The notes: generated by a model not told the origin, from the sequence alone. A stretch of DNA of 64,000 nt from Dorea longicatena (GCF_025150085.1 NZ_CP102280.1:2305001-2369000), one strand, 5' to 3'; shown: positions 52,389 to 62,258, numbered from the stretch's first letter. Numbers and translations: made by a program.

Positions 52389-52473
52389 TTTTGTGGATTT
52401 TATTTGTTTTTATTTTTGTACAATTTTAACGTGGTAAATTATTTTCTCTTATAAATGAAAACAACAAGCGCAA

Positions 52474-52520
52474 AAAAGGGGATGTAAAAAAACTCAATCG
52501 AGTTTTTTACATCTCCTTTT
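52474..52520 (-). terminator. Intrinsic terminator of the pdxST operon
   Basis: About 20-bp stem: AAAAGGAGATGTAAAAAACTC on one arm is 21 bases, pairing with the other with a single bulged A around a 4-base loop, then CCTTTTTTG on the minus strand. It lies 65 bases after the pdxT stop. Confidence 0.85.
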
Positions 52521-52584
52521 CAAAAACACAGTACTATCCTATTACATAAAATGTCGTTCCGTCTTCATATTATAAATGACGTTT

Positions 52585-53166
52585 CTATACAGCCTGTGCC
52601 TTGCTTCCTTTTATCATTTCTACAAAATATGCATGCACACTTGTATCATCATTCAGTTCCGGATGAAACGCAGTTGCAAGCTGGCTGCCCTGTCTTGCGG
52701 CCACAACTTTTCCATCTACTACGGCAAGTATCTCTGCCTCTCCGTAGACATCGTCAATATACGGTGCACGGATGAATGTCATTGGAATCTTTCCAATTTC
52801 TTTCATCTCATCTTCTATATAAAAGCTTCCAAGCTGTCTTCCATATGCATTCCGCTTTGCCAAAATGTTCATTGTGCCAAAGCATGGAACACCATCTTCT
52901 ACCTGCTCTGCCAAAAGGATTAGTCCGGCACAGGTTCCGAATACCGGAAGTCCGTCCTCGATTTTCTTTTTCAATATATCGTAAATGTTCAGCTCGATCA
53001 GAAGCTTTCTCATAACGGTACTTTCTCCGCCCGGAAGGATCAGTCCGTCAAAAGAACGATCCAGATCTTCTTTTTTACGGATTTCGAAATGTTCCACGCC
53101 CAGGCGGTCCAGCATCTGTCCATGCTCTAAGAATGCTCCTTGCATTGCCAAGATTGCAATCGTCAT
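52585..53166 (-). CDS. pdxT: Pyridoxal 5'-phosphate synthase glutaminase PdxT
   Basis: 193 aa class I glutaminase. GLILPGGESTVM, nucleophile Cys in VFGTCAGLILLA, and ATAFHPELNDD with the catalytic His-x-Glu. It supplies ammonia to PdxS in the cytoplasm. It starts 1 base after the pdxS stop. PLP is the cofactor of alaA, cysK, metY, patB and others in this window. Confidence 0.96.
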   Translation of the reverse strand: MTIAILAMQGAFLEHGQMLDRLGVEHFEIRKKEDLDRSFDGLILPGGESTVMRKLLIELNIYDILKKKIEDGLPVFGTCAGLILLAEQVEDGVPCFGTMNILAKRNAYGRQLGSFYIEDEMKEIGKIPMTFIRAPYIDDVYGEAEILAVVDGKVVAARQGSQLATAFHPELNDDTSVHAYFVEMIKGSKAQAV

Positions 53167-53167
53167 C

Positions 53168-54043
53168 TTATTTTCCTCTTTCTGCCATTAATAATTCAAT
53201 TTCCTGTTCGTTGATTCCCACCATTGCTTCGCCAAGATCTGTTGAAAGTTCAGCGATCAGTTTGGCATCTGTGTAGTTCGTAACTGCTTTCACAATAGAA
53301 GCCGCACGCTTTGCAGGATTACCAGATTTGAAGATTCCGGAACCTACGAATACACCTTCTGCTCCAAGCTGCATCATCAGTGCCGCATCTGCCGGTGTCG
53401 CAACTCCGCCTGCCGCAAAGTTTACGACCGGAAGTTTTCCATTTTCATGAACATATTCTACCAGATCGACCGGAACCTGTAACAGTTTTGCTGCTTCGAA
53501 TAATTCGTCTGCTCTTAAGTTCTGGATGCGACGGATCTCCGCATTCATGGCTCTCATATGACGTACTGCCTGTACAACATCTCCGGTTCCCGGCTCGCCT
53601 TTTGTACGGATCATGGATGCACCCTCTGCGATACGGCGGAGTGTCTCACCGAGATCTCTTGCACCACATACGAATGGTACTTTGAACTCTTTTTTATTAA
53701 TATGGTAAATGTCATCGGCCGGTGAAAGTACTTCGCTTTCATCAATATAATCAATCTCAATTGCTTCCAGAATCTGCGCTTCTACAAAATGTCCGATTCT
53801 GCATTTTGCCATAACCGGTATGGATACTGCTTCCTGAATGCCACGGATCATCTTCGGATCGCTCATACGGGATACGCCGCCTGCTGCGCGGATATCTGCC
53901 GGAATTCTTTCCAGGGCCATGACTGCACATGCACCTGCTTCTTCTGCGATCTTTGCCTGCTCCGGAGTTGTTACATCCATGATAACTCCACCTTTTAACA
54001 TCTGTGCCAGCTGCTTATTTAATTCATATCTGTTCTCTTTCAT
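53168..54043 (-). CDS. pdxS: Pyridoxal 5'-phosphate synthase subunit PdxS
   Basis: 291 aa (beta/alpha)8 protein. Conserved: [43 protein letters not shown] (starts here, cited in part), [15 protein letters not shown], and the [16 protein letters not shown] phosphate site. It makes PLP from ribose 5-phosphate, glyceraldehyde 3-phosphate and ammonia. The ATG at 54043 gives the usual length; the upstream 18-codon extension has no ribosome site. Confidence 0.96.
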   Translation of the reverse strand: MKENRYELNKQLAQMLKGGVIMDVTTPEQAKIAEEAGACAVMALERIPADIRAAGGVSRMSDPKMIRGIQEAVSIPVMAKCRIGHFVEAQILEAIEIDYIDESEVLSPADDIYHINKKEFKVPFVCGARDLGETLRRIAEGASMIRTKGEPGTGDVVQAVRHMRAMNAEIRRIQNLRADELFEAAKLLQVPVDLVEYVHENGKLPVVNFAAGGVATPADAALMMQLGAEGVFVGSGIFKSGNPAKRAASIVKAVTNYTDAKLIAELSTDLGEAMVGINEQEIELLMAERGK

Positions 54044-54294
54044 AGTTCCTGTACCTTTCCTATATGTTTTGTCTGTAATTTCTATGAGTCTTATCATACT
54101 CTTATCTGGTATTTTTAAAACATCCAGTTTTTATGTTTTTGTGCATACCAGTTTTGTTATACTAATTTGAAATTATTTCGATACACAGAATCTGTTACTT
54201 GAGGCTTCACTTACAAATCTTCGCCAAAAAAACAGCAGGTTTCCACCTGCTGCACACAAAATTTCCCATTTTCTGTTATTTTCTCTCCACCTCT

Positions 54295-54729
54295 TTACAG
54301 ATCCAGCTTCTCACACTTCTCTTCATGATTTTTTACCAGATCTGCGAGTGTCACACCGTCCACATACTGGTCGATTACTTTCTTAAGTCCTTCCCAGAAC
54401 TCAAGTGTGGAACACTGATCCTGTCTCTCGCAGCGATTCGGCACGTCATCCAGACACGCAATCGGCGCAAGGCTTCCTTCCGTTGTACGGATAATATCTC
54501 CGGCTGTATATTCTTCCGGCTCTTTCGCCAGCATATAACCACCGTTATTGCCACGATAACTTCTTACATATCCGGCCTTTGTCAGCATCGGCATAATCTG
54601 TTCCATATATTTTAATGTAATTCCCTGTCTTGCCGATATGTCTTTCAGACGAATATATTCCCCATTTGCATTCTCTGCCAGATCAATCATAATTCTCAGT
54701 GCATATCTGCCCTTTGTTGATATCTTCAT
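54295..54729 (-). CDS. IscR-like Rrf2 regulator with cluster cysteines
   Basis: 144 aa. Winged helix N-terminus (MKISTKGRYALRIMIDLAEN...LKYMEQIMPMLTKAGYVRSYRG). Cys92, Cys100 and Cys106 match the three Fe-S ligands of IscR. This is the second Rrf2 protein of the window, clearly different from the cysteine-free CymR-like one. It probably senses Fe-S or redox state. Single gene; targets unknown. Confidence 0.82.
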   Translation of the reverse strand: MKISTKGRYALRIMIDLAENANGEYIRLKDISARQGITLKYMEQIMPMLTKAGYVRSYRGNNGGYMLAKEPEEYTAGDIIRTTEGSLAPIACLDDVPNRCERQDQCSTLEFWEGLKKVIDQYVDGVTLADLVKNHEEKCEKLDL

Positions 54730-54853
54730 AGTACTTCACCTTTCATCCGGGTCTCTTCTCCCGGCTCATCTCCTACTTAATTACTATGATATCACATTTT
54801 TTGACAAATGCCAATCCTCCGAACCATTCGTCCGTTATCCTTTTTCGCCTTTT

Positions 54854-55399
54854 TTAATCCTGGAATGTCTTCAAAGCATCAATTGTTCTCTGAATCAGAT
54901 CTTCCAGTGTCCATCCAAGCATATCCGCTCCGCGTTCGATGACTTCTCTGGAACATCCTGCTGCGAAATTCTTGCTCTTGTATTTTTTCTTTACAGACTT
55001 TAATGTCAGATCCTGTACACTTTTTGACGGACGCATCAATACAACAGCTCCGATCAGACCCGTCAGTTCGTCAACCGCATACAATATTTTTTCCATCTCG
55101 TGCTCCGGTTTGATATCCACTGTAATCGCATAGCCGTGACTCGCCGTTGCATGGATGATCTTCTCATCAATTCCTCGTTCTTTCATGATCTCCTGCGATT
55201 TGATACAGTGTTCTTCCGGATATTTTTCAAAATCCAGATCGTGTAAAAGTCCTACGATTCCCCAGAAATCTTCCTCATCCGCAAACCCGAGCTCTCTTGC
55301 GAAATAACGCATCGTATTCTCTACTGTCTGTGCATGCAGGAGATGAAATTCATCCTGGTTATATTCGGTTAATAATTCCCATGCTTCTTCTCTTGTCAT
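54854..55399 (-). CDS. HD-domain phosphohydrolase (HDIG type)
   Basis: 181 aa. Metal-binding HD pattern: HAQTVENTMRYFA, LLHDLDFEKYPEEH, ATASHGYAITV and YAVDELTGLIGA. It probably hydrolyses a phosphate ester or nucleotide; members are often annotated as predicted hydrolases (HDIG). Its upstream region (55467-55520) carries TTGACA and a CATATAGGAAAA half-site like the sulfur operators. Confidence 0.82.
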   Translation of the reverse strand: MTREEAWELLTEYNQDEFHLLHAQTVENTMRYFARELGFADEEDFWGIVGLLHDLDFEKYPEEHCIKSQEIMKERGIDEKIIHATASHGYAITVDIKPEHEMEKILYAVDELTGLIGAVVLMRPSKSVQDLTLKSVKKKYKSKNFAAGCSREVIERGADMLGWTLEDLIQRTIDALKTFQD

Positions 55400-55562
55400 A
55401 TGGCAGTCCTCCGTTTATTTCATGTTATTTTTGTGTTCCTTTATTATATGAACATAGTTTTCTTTCTTTTCCTATATGTTTTATATGATATCACGGAACT
55501 GCCATTTGTCAATCAGATATTGGATCTACTTTATTTTATACTGAGAATACATTGCAATGGAA

Positions 55563-56744
55563 TCACTTAGTTTTTGCCAGAAATTTTTTGTAACTGCTAT
55601 CAATCGCAAATGCTCCAAGCGGTGCAGTCAGTACAATTGCAAGCACTGCTACCGTCAGAACCACATCGCCACAGGCAAATCCAAGCGCCAGAGGAATTCC
55701 TCCGATTGCAGCCTGTACGGTTGCTTTCGGTGTGTATGCCATCATCGTAAATAACTTTTCTTTTCCATTCATATCCGTTCCAAGCAGACATACAAAGACC
55801 CCTGTCATTCGGAAGATCAGTGCGCCACAGATTAAAACGACTGCCTTGAGTCCTACATGAGATAGATATCCGATATTTACAGTCGCACCAACCAGTACGA
55901 ATAAGAATACCTCTGCTGCCACCCACATCTTTCCACATTTTACTGCAATCCTTTTTGCAGCCACTTCCCTGTATTTCTGTAAGCCCACTCCCAGAAACAT
56001 CACTGCAATTAACGCCGAGAACGTAATTGCAGTTGTCATATGATCTTCTGCCACTACCAGTAAAAATGAAATACTGAGTAAGATTAATACCTTTACGGTA
56101 TCCCGGATATGTACTTTCTCAAAATACCGTGCAAGAAGCCATCCGGCAAGTAATCCAATGATCATTCCCAGGATAATAGATATCGGAATATTCAGGAAAC
56201 TCATAACCGATACGCTTTTTCCCTGCATAATCCCTGAAAAGGTCGTAAATAATACGATGACATATACATCATCCACCGAAGCGCCCGCAAGAATCAACTG
56301 TGGGATTCCTTTTTCCGTTCCATAGCCTTCTTCCATCAATCTTACCATACGCGGCACGACAACCGCCGGTGAAACCGCCGCAAGTACAGATCCTAATATT
56401 GCCGCTTCCAGCACAGAAAGTCCCAGTAACCTTGGTGCTAGCACTAACATTCCCAACAGCTCAAAACTCGCCGGTACAAAGCACATCATTACCGCCGGAC
56501 GCCCGATTTTTTTCAAACCGGAAATGTCAAGCCCTAATCCGGCCCTCATCAGAATAATGATCAGTGCCATCTTCCTAAGTTCCGATGAAATATTTAACAG
56601 ATTTTCATCCAGAAGATTCAGCACATACGGTCCCAGAACGATACCGGTGAGAAGCATTCCCAGAAGCCCCGGCAGTTTTAATTTTTTACAGATCCAGCTC
56701 ATCCCCATACCACAGAGCAGGATCAGCGCAACGCTTAGTAACAT
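55563..56744 (-). CDS. Cation:proton antiporter (CPA family)
   Basis: 393 aa, about 12 membrane spans. LPGLLGMLLTGIVLGPYVLNLL at the start and a SVLAAVSPAVVVPRMV core are typical of the CPA2/NhaP-like Na+(K+)/H+ exchangers. AAGGAGG lies 8 bases before the ATG at 56744; an 11-codon upstream extension starts inside the leader. A fluoride-riboswitch-like leader precedes it. Such antiporters are known among genes behind this riboswitch, so a role in fluoride stress is plausible. Confidence 0.85.
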   Translation of the reverse strand: MLLSVALILLCGMGMSWICKKLKLPGLLGMLLTGIVLGPYVLNLLDENLLNISSELRKMALIIILMRAGLGLDISGLKKIGRPAVMMCFVPASFELLGMLVLAPRLLGLSVLEAAILGSVLAAVSPAVVVPRMVRLMEEGYGTEKGIPQLILAGASVDDVYVIVLFTTFSGIMQGKSVSVMSFLNIPISIILGMIIGLLAGWLLARYFEKVHIRDTVKVLILLSISFLLVVAEDHMTTAITFSALIAVMFLGVGLQKYREVAAKRIAVKCGKMWVAAEVFLFVLVGATVNIGYLSHVGLKAVVLICGALIFRMTGVFVCLLGTDMNGKEKLFTMMAYTPKATVQAAIGGIPLALGFACGDVVLTVAVLAIVLTAPLGAFAIDSSYKKFLAKTK

Positions 56745-56762
56745 TTTATATTCCTCCTTATC

Positions 56763-56812
56763 TACAGAATCTGCCACTGGCAGTTTCTTTCAACCGCATA
56801 GCGATCTATAAA
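56763..56812 (-). repeat. Dispersed intergenic repeat, diverged copy
   Basis: Minus strand TAGATCGCTATGCGGTTGAAAG then CTGCCAGTGGCAG, similar to the repeats at 7544, 61530 and 63537. It sits right after the riboswitch terminator and reaches the antiporter ribosome site. Confidence 0.5.
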
Positions 56813-56814
56813 CG

Positions 56815-56911
56815 CAGAAAAAGCTGAGACTTTCTGCGTCATTATTCGCAGAAGTCATCAGCTTTATAAGCGGTTCTAGTATGATCACTAAGGGAGAACT
56901 TCATTCCCTTC
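56815..56911 (-). ncRNA. Fluoride (crcB-type) riboswitch with terminator
   Basis: Minus strand, beginning at the predicted start site. Aptamer (56911-56847): hairpin AAGGGAATGAAGTTC/TCCCTT, a small extra hairpin, then AACCGCTTATAAAGC and GATGACTTCTGC. The loop GAAGT pairs with ACTTC (pseudoknot), and GCTT pairs with AAGC, as in the fluoride fold. The expression platform is a terminator whose 5' arm (56847-56865) includes the GCTGATGACTTC segment, pairing with 56820-56838 and followed by TTTTT. Fluoride binding would hold that segment and let transcription pass, an ON switch. Confidence 0.75.
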
Positions 56912-56917
56912 TAAAAG

Positions 56918-56946
56918 TTATAACATACCTGTATGGTATTTTGCAA
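56918..56946 (-). promoter_or_regulatory. Promoter of the riboswitch-antiporter unit
   Basis: Minus strand TTGCAA (56941-56946), 17-base spacer, TTATAA (56918-56923). It places the transcript start at the first base of the aptamer hairpin. Confidence 0.6.
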
Positions 56947-56960
56947 CTGTAGTTTCAATT

Positions 56961-58154
56961 TTAATGCCTGTCCATCTCCTTATCACCGTCATTTTCTTTC
57001 TTAAACCAGGATAACAGATCTCTCCTCATCAGCTTTTCCATCAGGTTCAGATTCGGATCGGAATGCTCCAGTTCTCTGGAATAACGATATACGGTATCTA
57101 TCACATCCTCCATCTCCAGTGTCTTCTCATTCTTCAGCCACTGTGCCAGCAGAAGTTCGTGGATCAAAAGTACACTGACAACCGCCATCTGTACCTTTAC
57201 ATAAGCTTCCCCGTCATACACTGCACCACAGAAATAAGTGCTGATAAAGTACACCAGTAACTGCTCATACTGGATCTCATAATCTGGCATATATGTATTC
57301 AGCCATTCGTGAAATTCTCGTTTGTTCTTTGTATACTGTTCTTTGTACTTTGTACATTGTTCTTCACTGTCGCTGCAACCAATATCTCCGTAAAGTAAAC
57401 TTTCTGCCTCAAGAAGATGCGGTTCCCAGTCATCCCTTAAGCGTTCCATCAGATACTGATTCCGGAACATTTTCTTAATAAATGCATAGTTCTCATCTTC
57501 TGATAATTTTGCTTCAACGAATTGAACCGCCTTCTCCGTCTGATATTTTTCAAATACATCATCAATGGAAAAGATATCTTCTCTTTTGATCCGCACCTGC
57601 AAGTCATGTGCGATCGCCAGCACCAGACCAACCCGCAGATCCAGTCTCTTACTTCTGTCCTGAAGGATATTGATCATCACTTTTCTTGCATCTACCAATT
57701 TTGAATACAAGAATGGATCAAAATCATCATATTCTTCTTCCTTGTTGCTTTCATATGTCAGAAAGCGCACCGGTTCCTTTTTACCAAGCAGAATTCTTGC
57801 CACCTCCGGACAGGATACAGACAACGTCATCTCTCGGACATCTTCAAATTCTTCTACGTGTCTTGGATACATCTTACAAGTCCGGCACAGACTTTTTTCA
57901 CCGAGTGCTGTATACATATCACAAAGATTTTCATCATTTAAAAAGGCACAGCGCTTATTCCTGTCCTGCTTAAAGGTTCCTTCTTTCCAGTTAATGGACT
58001 TTCTTAATCTTTTTCTAAATGATCCGGTTACTTTCTTATATTTTTTCAACGCTGCTTCGTCCGCCACAATCTGCCAGCCGGCGCAGCATGTATCTTCACA
58101 TTCGCCTGCAATACAGGAAAATTCATGGTAATAATCCGGGATTGTATATAACAT
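56961..58154 (-). CDS. FliB-like lysine-N-methylase family protein
   Basis: 397 aa. The N-terminal cysteine-rich part (FSCIAGECEDTCCAGW, then RCAFLNDENLCDMYTALGEKSLCRTCKMYPR) is typical of flagellin lysine-N-methylase FliB and related Cys-cluster proteins, which are thought to bind Fe-S. No flagellar genes are in the window, so the target may be another protein. Single gene. Assignment is by cysteine pattern and length. Confidence 0.78.
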   Translation of the reverse strand: MLYTIPDYYHEFSCIAGECEDTCCAGWQIVADEAALKKYKKVTGSFRKRLRKSINWKEGTFKQDRNKRCAFLNDENLCDMYTALGEKSLCRTCKMYPRHVEEFEDVREMTLSVSCPEVARILLGKKEPVRFLTYESNKEEEYDDFDPFLYSKLVDARKVMINILQDRSKRLDLRVGLVLAIAHDLQVRIKREDIFSIDDVFEKYQTEKAVQFVEAKLSEDENYAFIKKMFRNQYLMERLRDDWEPHLLEAESLLYGDIGCSDSEEQCTKYKEQYTKNKREFHEWLNTYMPDYEIQYEQLLVYFISTYFCGAVYDGEAYVKVQMAVVSVLLIHELLLAQWLKNEKTLEMEDVIDTVYRYSRELEHSDPNLNLMEKLMRRDLLSWFKKENDGDKEMDRH

Positions 58155-58247
58155 TGATTCTTCCTCCAGTTTTTATACAAAATCAATTCAACTTTGAGCA
58201 TTATACCACATAATTTTTGTTAGAGGACAGAACATTTTTAGTTTGGT

Positions 58248-58290
58248 ATAAAAATCCCCCGGGCTCTTTAGGAGGAATCGCCCGGGGGAA
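58248..58290 (-). terminator. Intrinsic terminator of the fumarase operon
   Basis: Minus strand TCCCCCGGGC pairs exactly with GCCCGGGGGA, followed by TTTTTAT. Very GC-rich stem, 63 bases after the beta-subunit stop. Confidence 0.88.
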
Positions 58291-58352
58291 AACTGCATAA
58301 CTTACATTAGTATAAAAGGGTTCTCAAGGATTTACTGTAATTATTATCCTAA

Positions 58353-58979
58353 TTATTTAATAAAGCTTACATGCTTACAAATCTCTTCTGTAGCAGCATC
58401 TTTCTTCTTATTGTATTCAATCTTTCTTTCTTCAAAGAGGTTGTCTCCGTTTGCATCGATAGAAACAATCAGTGGTCCGAATTCTTTTACGCGGCAGTTC
58501 CAGAGTGTCTCTGGCATTCCGAGATCTCTCCACTCAGCTCTTACGATCTCTTCTACTTCTGTAGCAGCTACTACAGCGTTACCTGCAGGGAATACGCAGT
58601 GGATTGCTCCGAATTCTTTACATGCACGCTCTGTATTTTCTTTCATACCACCTTTACCGATGATCACACGTACACCAGTCTCTTTTACGAATTCGTACTC
58701 GAATTTTTCCATTCTCATACTTGTTGTCGGTCCTACAGATACCATTTCGAATTTGTCATTTTCCAGTGGACGGATAATCGGTCCTGCGTGGAAGATTGCA
58801 TTATTTCTTACGTCTACAGGAAGCTCTCTTCCTTCTTCTACCAGACGGCGGTGTGCAACGTCTCGGCATGTTGTCATGCTTCCGTTCAGATATACGATGT
58901 CGCCAATCTTGATGTCTTTTAAGTCTTCTGCTGAAATAGGTGTTGTTAAGATTTTTTTACCGTTCTTTACTTCTACCAT
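58353..58979 (-). CDS. Class I fumarase / tartrate dehydratase beta subunit
   Basis: 208 aa, the C-terminal half of class I hydro-lyases (FumA C-domain / TtdB). [22 protein letters not shown] and [12 protein letters not shown] motifs. With the alpha subunit it interconverts malate and fumarate, or dehydrates tartrate. Its ATG overlaps the alpha-subunit stop by 1 base (TAATG), giving fixed stoichiometry. Confidence 0.9.
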   Translation of the reverse strand: MVEVKNGKKILTTPISAEDLKDIKIGDIVYLNGSMTTCRDVAHRRLVEEGRELPVDVRNNAIFHAGPIIRPLENDKFEMVSVGPTTSMRMEKFEYEFVKETGVRVIIGKGGMKENTERACKEFGAIHCVFPAGNAVVAATEVEEIVRAEWRDLGMPETLWNCRVKEFGPLIVSIDANGDNLFEERKIEYNKKKDAATEEICKHVSFIK

Positions 58980-59884
58980 TATAATTCTACCCCCGTATGT
59001 GTTGTGATTGTGTAGTTCAGGTCCTTATCAAATACAATATGTCCTCTTCTGTGGCTCCAGCATCCTACGTTAACAGCTACACCGATTGTAGATGGGTGAC
59101 GTGCTGTATTCTCGATGTTAACGCCCATTACAGAATATTTTCCGCCCATACCCTGTGGTCCAAGGCCGATTGCATTGATTCCGTCTTCGAGAAGAGTCTC
59201 CATCTTAGCTGCTCTTTCGTTCTCATTGTGTGATCCGATCGGACGCATCAGTGCTTTCTTAGAAAGAAGTGCTGCCGTCTCAACAGATGTTGCCACACCT
59301 ACGCCAACGAGAAGCGGAGGGCAGGCATTCAATCCGTATGTTGTCATAACGTCCATAACGAACTTTGTAACTCCTTCGTATCCTTCACCCGGCATCAGAA
59401 CCATAGCTTTTCCAGGAAGAGTACATCCGCCCCCTGCCATGTATGTATAGATCTCACATTTGTCTGAGTTCGGAACGATATCCCAGAATACAGTCGGTGT
59501 TCCTTTTCCTACGTTCTTTCCTGTGTTGTATTCATCAAATGTCTCTACACTGTTGTGACGGAGAGGTGCTTCAAATGTTGCTTTCACAACAGCGTCTTTC
59601 AGAAGTCCTTCCAGTTCGTCGATAAGTGGGAATTTTGTTCCACATTTTACCCAGAACTGTAATACACCTGTATCCTGACAGCTTGGTCTGTTCAGTTTTA
59701 CAGCAAGTTCCTGGTTCTTGAACATGGTGTCATAAATTACCTTTGAAAGCGGGCTGTCTTCTTTCTCACGCAGCTCTGTTAATTTTTCAATGACATCATC
59801 CGGCAGTTTCTTTGCAATATGTGCAATAAATTTTGCCATATAATCTGTAAGTTGTGTTACCTGTTGTTCTTTAGACATTTTCAT
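58979..59884 (-). CDS. Class I fumarase / tartrate dehydratase alpha subunit
   Basis: 301 aa. Cluster cysteines visible in [25 protein letters not shown] and [11 protein letters not shown], which bind the catalytic 4Fe-4S cluster. [19 protein letters not shown] is also conserved. Oxygen-sensitive and typical of anaerobes. Fumarase or L(+)-tartrate dehydratase cannot be told apart here. AAGGAGG precedes the start. The SLC13 transporter lies upstream in the same direction. Confidence 0.9.
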   Translation of the reverse strand: MKMSKEQQVTQLTDYMAKFIAHIAKKLPDDVIEKLTELREKEDSPLSKVIYDTMFKNQELAVKLNRPSCQDTGVLQFWVKCGTKFPLIDELEGLLKDAVVKATFEAPLRHNSVETFDEYNTGKNVGKGTPTVFWDIVPNSDKCEIYTYMAGGGCTLPGKAMVLMPGEGYEGVTKFVMDVMTTYGLNACPPLLVGVGVATSVETAALLSKKALMRPIGSHNENERAAKMETLLEDGINAIGLGPQGMGGKYSVMGVNIENTARHPSTIGVAVNVGCWSHRRGHIVFDKDLNYTITTHTGVEL

Positions 59885-60048
59885 ATCCTCCTTGAAATTC
59901 TATTAAAAATTTTTAGTTCCTATCTATATTCCCACAACAGTATTGTGATGAAAGACAGCGAAAACTTTTATCACAAACTGTCATGAGAGGTATGTCTGCT
60001 TACATCTTCCGTTTTTATGGAGATTAGAGGTCAAATACTTCCTTATGT

Positions 60049-61323
60049 TTATGGGAAGAATGGATAGAAGATTGGAAGCAAGATCATACTTACTATGGTT
60101 GCTACTACGATCATAGGAATACCTGCTTTCGCATAATCCTTGAACGTATATCCTCCTGCCGTTACTACCATGGTGTTGGCCGGCATTCCGATTGGTGTTG
60201 CAAATGCACAGGATCCTCCGATTACACATGCCATCAGTACGGCACTTGGATCTGCACCCATGCCCTGTGCGATGGATACTCCGATCGGAGCCATCAGTGC
60301 TGTCGTTGCTGTGTTTGACATAAAGTTTGTCATGATACAGCAGAGCATGAAGATTACAAATGTTAATATGTATGGTGAAGGGTTATCTCCCAGCATTCCG
60401 ATTACTTTATCTGCGATCAGTTCTCCGGCACCGGTTGCTTCCAGTGCAGACGCAAGGGAAAGCGTACCTCCGAATAAGAAGATCGTCTTCAAGTCGATGG
60501 AAAGAAGCGCGTCTTTCTCACTGATAACGCCTGTAACGATCAGTGCAAGCGCTCCCACGCATCCTATGACACATAACTTAATACCAATCTGCTCTTCAAA
60601 GATCATTCCCAAAAGTGTTAATAACAGGATGATCAGTGAAAGGTTCTGTTTCCACTTTGGAACATTGCTGAAATCTTTTGTCTCATCGAAGATTCCCTCA
60701 CTGCTTGTGTCCACTTTATCCGGCAGAAATTTGTATCCAAACAGTGCGAAGAAAATAATTCCTACGATCAAAATCGGAAGTCCTACTTTCGCATAATCGA
60801 AGAATCCGAATTTCAATCCGATCTTCTCCATAGATGACTGTGCGATCATGTTACCAGGTGCACCGATCAGTGAAAGGTTACCTCCCATGGCTGCTGCAAA
60901 TACCAGCGGCATTAACAGTCTTGATCTTGAATATCCTGATTTTGCGGCGATACCGATGACTACCGGAATCAGGATTGCGGCTGTTCCTGTGTTGGAAAGG
61001 AAACCGCTCATCGCTCCAACGATCACCATGATCGCAACGATCAGCTGCCTCTCTGTCTTGGCGAAATGTGTAACCACTCCTCCGATCTTGTTGGCCATCC
61101 CCGTCTCAAAAAGTGCCCCACCGACAATGAACATTGCAACAAACAAGATTACATTGCTGTCGATGAATCCCGAGAATGCAACCTGCCAGTCCAAAACTCC
61201 TGTGACTACCAGTCCTACACAGACAATCATCGATGTTACCCCAAGTGGAATCTTTTCAAGCATGAACATGATGATTGCGAATGCCAGAAACAGTAATGTA
61301 ATTGTTATCTGACTCATCTTCAT
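60049..61323 (-). CDS. SLC13/DASS-family anion:sodium symporter
   Basis: 424 aa, about 11-12 membrane spans. SNTGTAAILIPVVIG in the first half and SNTATTALMAPIGVS in the second are the paired SNT motifs of the divalent anion:Na+ symporter family. It probably imports succinate, malate, fumarate, tartrate or citrate. The fumarase/tartrate dehydratase genes follow 164 bases later, so a C4-diacid substrate is likely. Confidence 0.88.
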   Translation of the reverse strand: MKMSQITITLLFLAFAIIMFMLEKIPLGVTSMIVCVGLVVTGVLDWQVAFSGFIDSNVILFVAMFIVGGALFETGMANKIGGVVTHFAKTERQLIVAIMVIVGAMSGFLSNTGTAAILIPVVIGIAAKSGYSRSRLLMPLVFAAAMGGNLSLIGAPGNMIAQSSMEKIGLKFGFFDYAKVGLPILIVGIIFFALFGYKFLPDKVDTSSEGIFDETKDFSNVPKWKQNLSLIILLLTLLGMIFEEQIGIKLCVIGCVGALALIVTGVISEKDALLSIDLKTIFLFGGTLSLASALEATGAGELIADKVIGMLGDNPSPYILTFVIFMLCCIMTNFMSNTATTALMAPIGVSIAQGMGADPSAVLMACVIGGSCAFATPIGMPANTMVVTAGGYTFKDYAKAGIPMIVVATIVSMILLPIFYPFFP

Positions 61324-61529
61324 TACCTCCTTGTAATTATTTCGTTCGATTTCTCGGATACGTTTTCGTTTGATGTCTGATATTTGATTTTGTATCCAAA
61401 TCTTGATTATAAAATACTCCTTAATGATAAAAATGTCAATAGGTATTTATAGATTTTGGCATATGTTATAAAACTGTATATCGTCTTTTGTTCAAAATCA
61501 CCATATTCAGCGTTTTTTGTATTGAAAGG

Positions 61530-61563
61530 ACCTGCCACAGGCAACTTTTCTTGCATACTTAGA
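61530..61563 (-). repeat. Dispersed intergenic repeat, copy 2
   Basis: Minus strand CTAAGTATGCAAGAAAAG then TTGCCTGTGGCAGG. It directly follows the T-run of the GntR terminator. TTGCCT is followed 17 bases later by TACAAA, so it might also act as a weak promoter for the transporter. Confidence 0.7.
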
Positions 61564-61564
61564 C

Positions 61565-61611
61565 AAAAAAAGTGCATTGTTATTCACCACAAAGGTAAAT
61601 AACAACGCACT
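61565..61611 (-). terminator. Intrinsic terminator of the tandem GntR genes
   Basis: Minus strand AGTGCGTTGTTATTTACC pairs with GGTGAATAACAATGCACT, followed by TTTTTTTG. It begins at the stop codon of the second GntR gene. Confidence 0.88.
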
Positions 61612-61613
61612 AA

Positions 61614-62258
61614 TTATTTATAATATGTAAGCATATCATCCCGGCTCCGCATAATATGATCATACATCGCCTTCTGTGCTTCCTTCTGATCATGAGCCTT
61701 GATTGCTCTCCATATCCTTTCATGTTCTTTAATCGACACTTTCGCATAATCCTCTTCTGATACCATGCTGCCCATAGACAGACCATTCCATAATTCAGAA
61801 ATCATATTTTTCATCTTCTGGTTACCTGCTGCAGACCAGATCTCATGATGAAATGCACGGTTCAGATCTGTATATTGCTTTAAATTGCCTTCCTTCAGAG
61901 CCTCTTCTGCTTCTTCGTACACGGATTCTATCTCCGATATGTCCGTCTCCGGCTCTGCTGCAAGCAATGCTGCCGCACTTTCCAAAATTGCACGAAGTTG
62001 ATAATGTTCTTTAATATAAGTTTCCGTAATTCCAAGTACTACAGCTCCTTTGTTCTTGCGCAACTGTATTAACCCATCTCTTGCAAGTATCTGAAATGCC
62101 TCTCTTACCGGCATCGCCGATACATTTAACTGTGTGGCTACACTTTCCAGTGAAAGGACTTCTCCTTCTTTCATCTGCCTGGACAAGATTGCCTTCCTAA
62201 GTTCTGCCGCTACCTTTTCCTTGGCCGACGGCATCTTAATTGGTTTTAATCCATTCAT
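61614..62258 (-). CDS. GntR/FadR-family regulator (second of a tandem pair)
   Basis: 214 aa. Winged helix with MKEGEVLSLESVATQLNVSAMPVREAFQILARDGLIQL (residues about 36-75, cited in part), then an FCD domain (YQLRAILESAAALLAAE, LNRAFHHEIWSAAGN with metal-binding His). It overlaps the end of the other GntR gene by 4 bases, so both are made together and may form a heteromer. Likely controls the C4-diacid genes downstream. Confidence 0.88.
   Translation of the reverse strand: MNGLKPIKMPSAKEKVAAELRKAILSRQMKEGEVLSLESVATQLNVSAMPVREAFQILARDGLIQLRKNKGAVVLGITETYIKEHYQLRAILESAAALLAAEPETDISEIESVYEEAEEALKEGNLKQYTDLNRAFHHEIWSAAGNQKMKNMISELWNGLSMGSMVSEEDYAKVSIKEHERIWRAIKAHDQKEAQKAMYDHIMRSRDDMLTYYK

Noticed and set aside
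54730..54853. Sulfur-type promoter before the IscR-like gene
   Set aside because: TTGTCA is present, but no -10 at a proper distance and no CCTAT/ATAGG operator were found.
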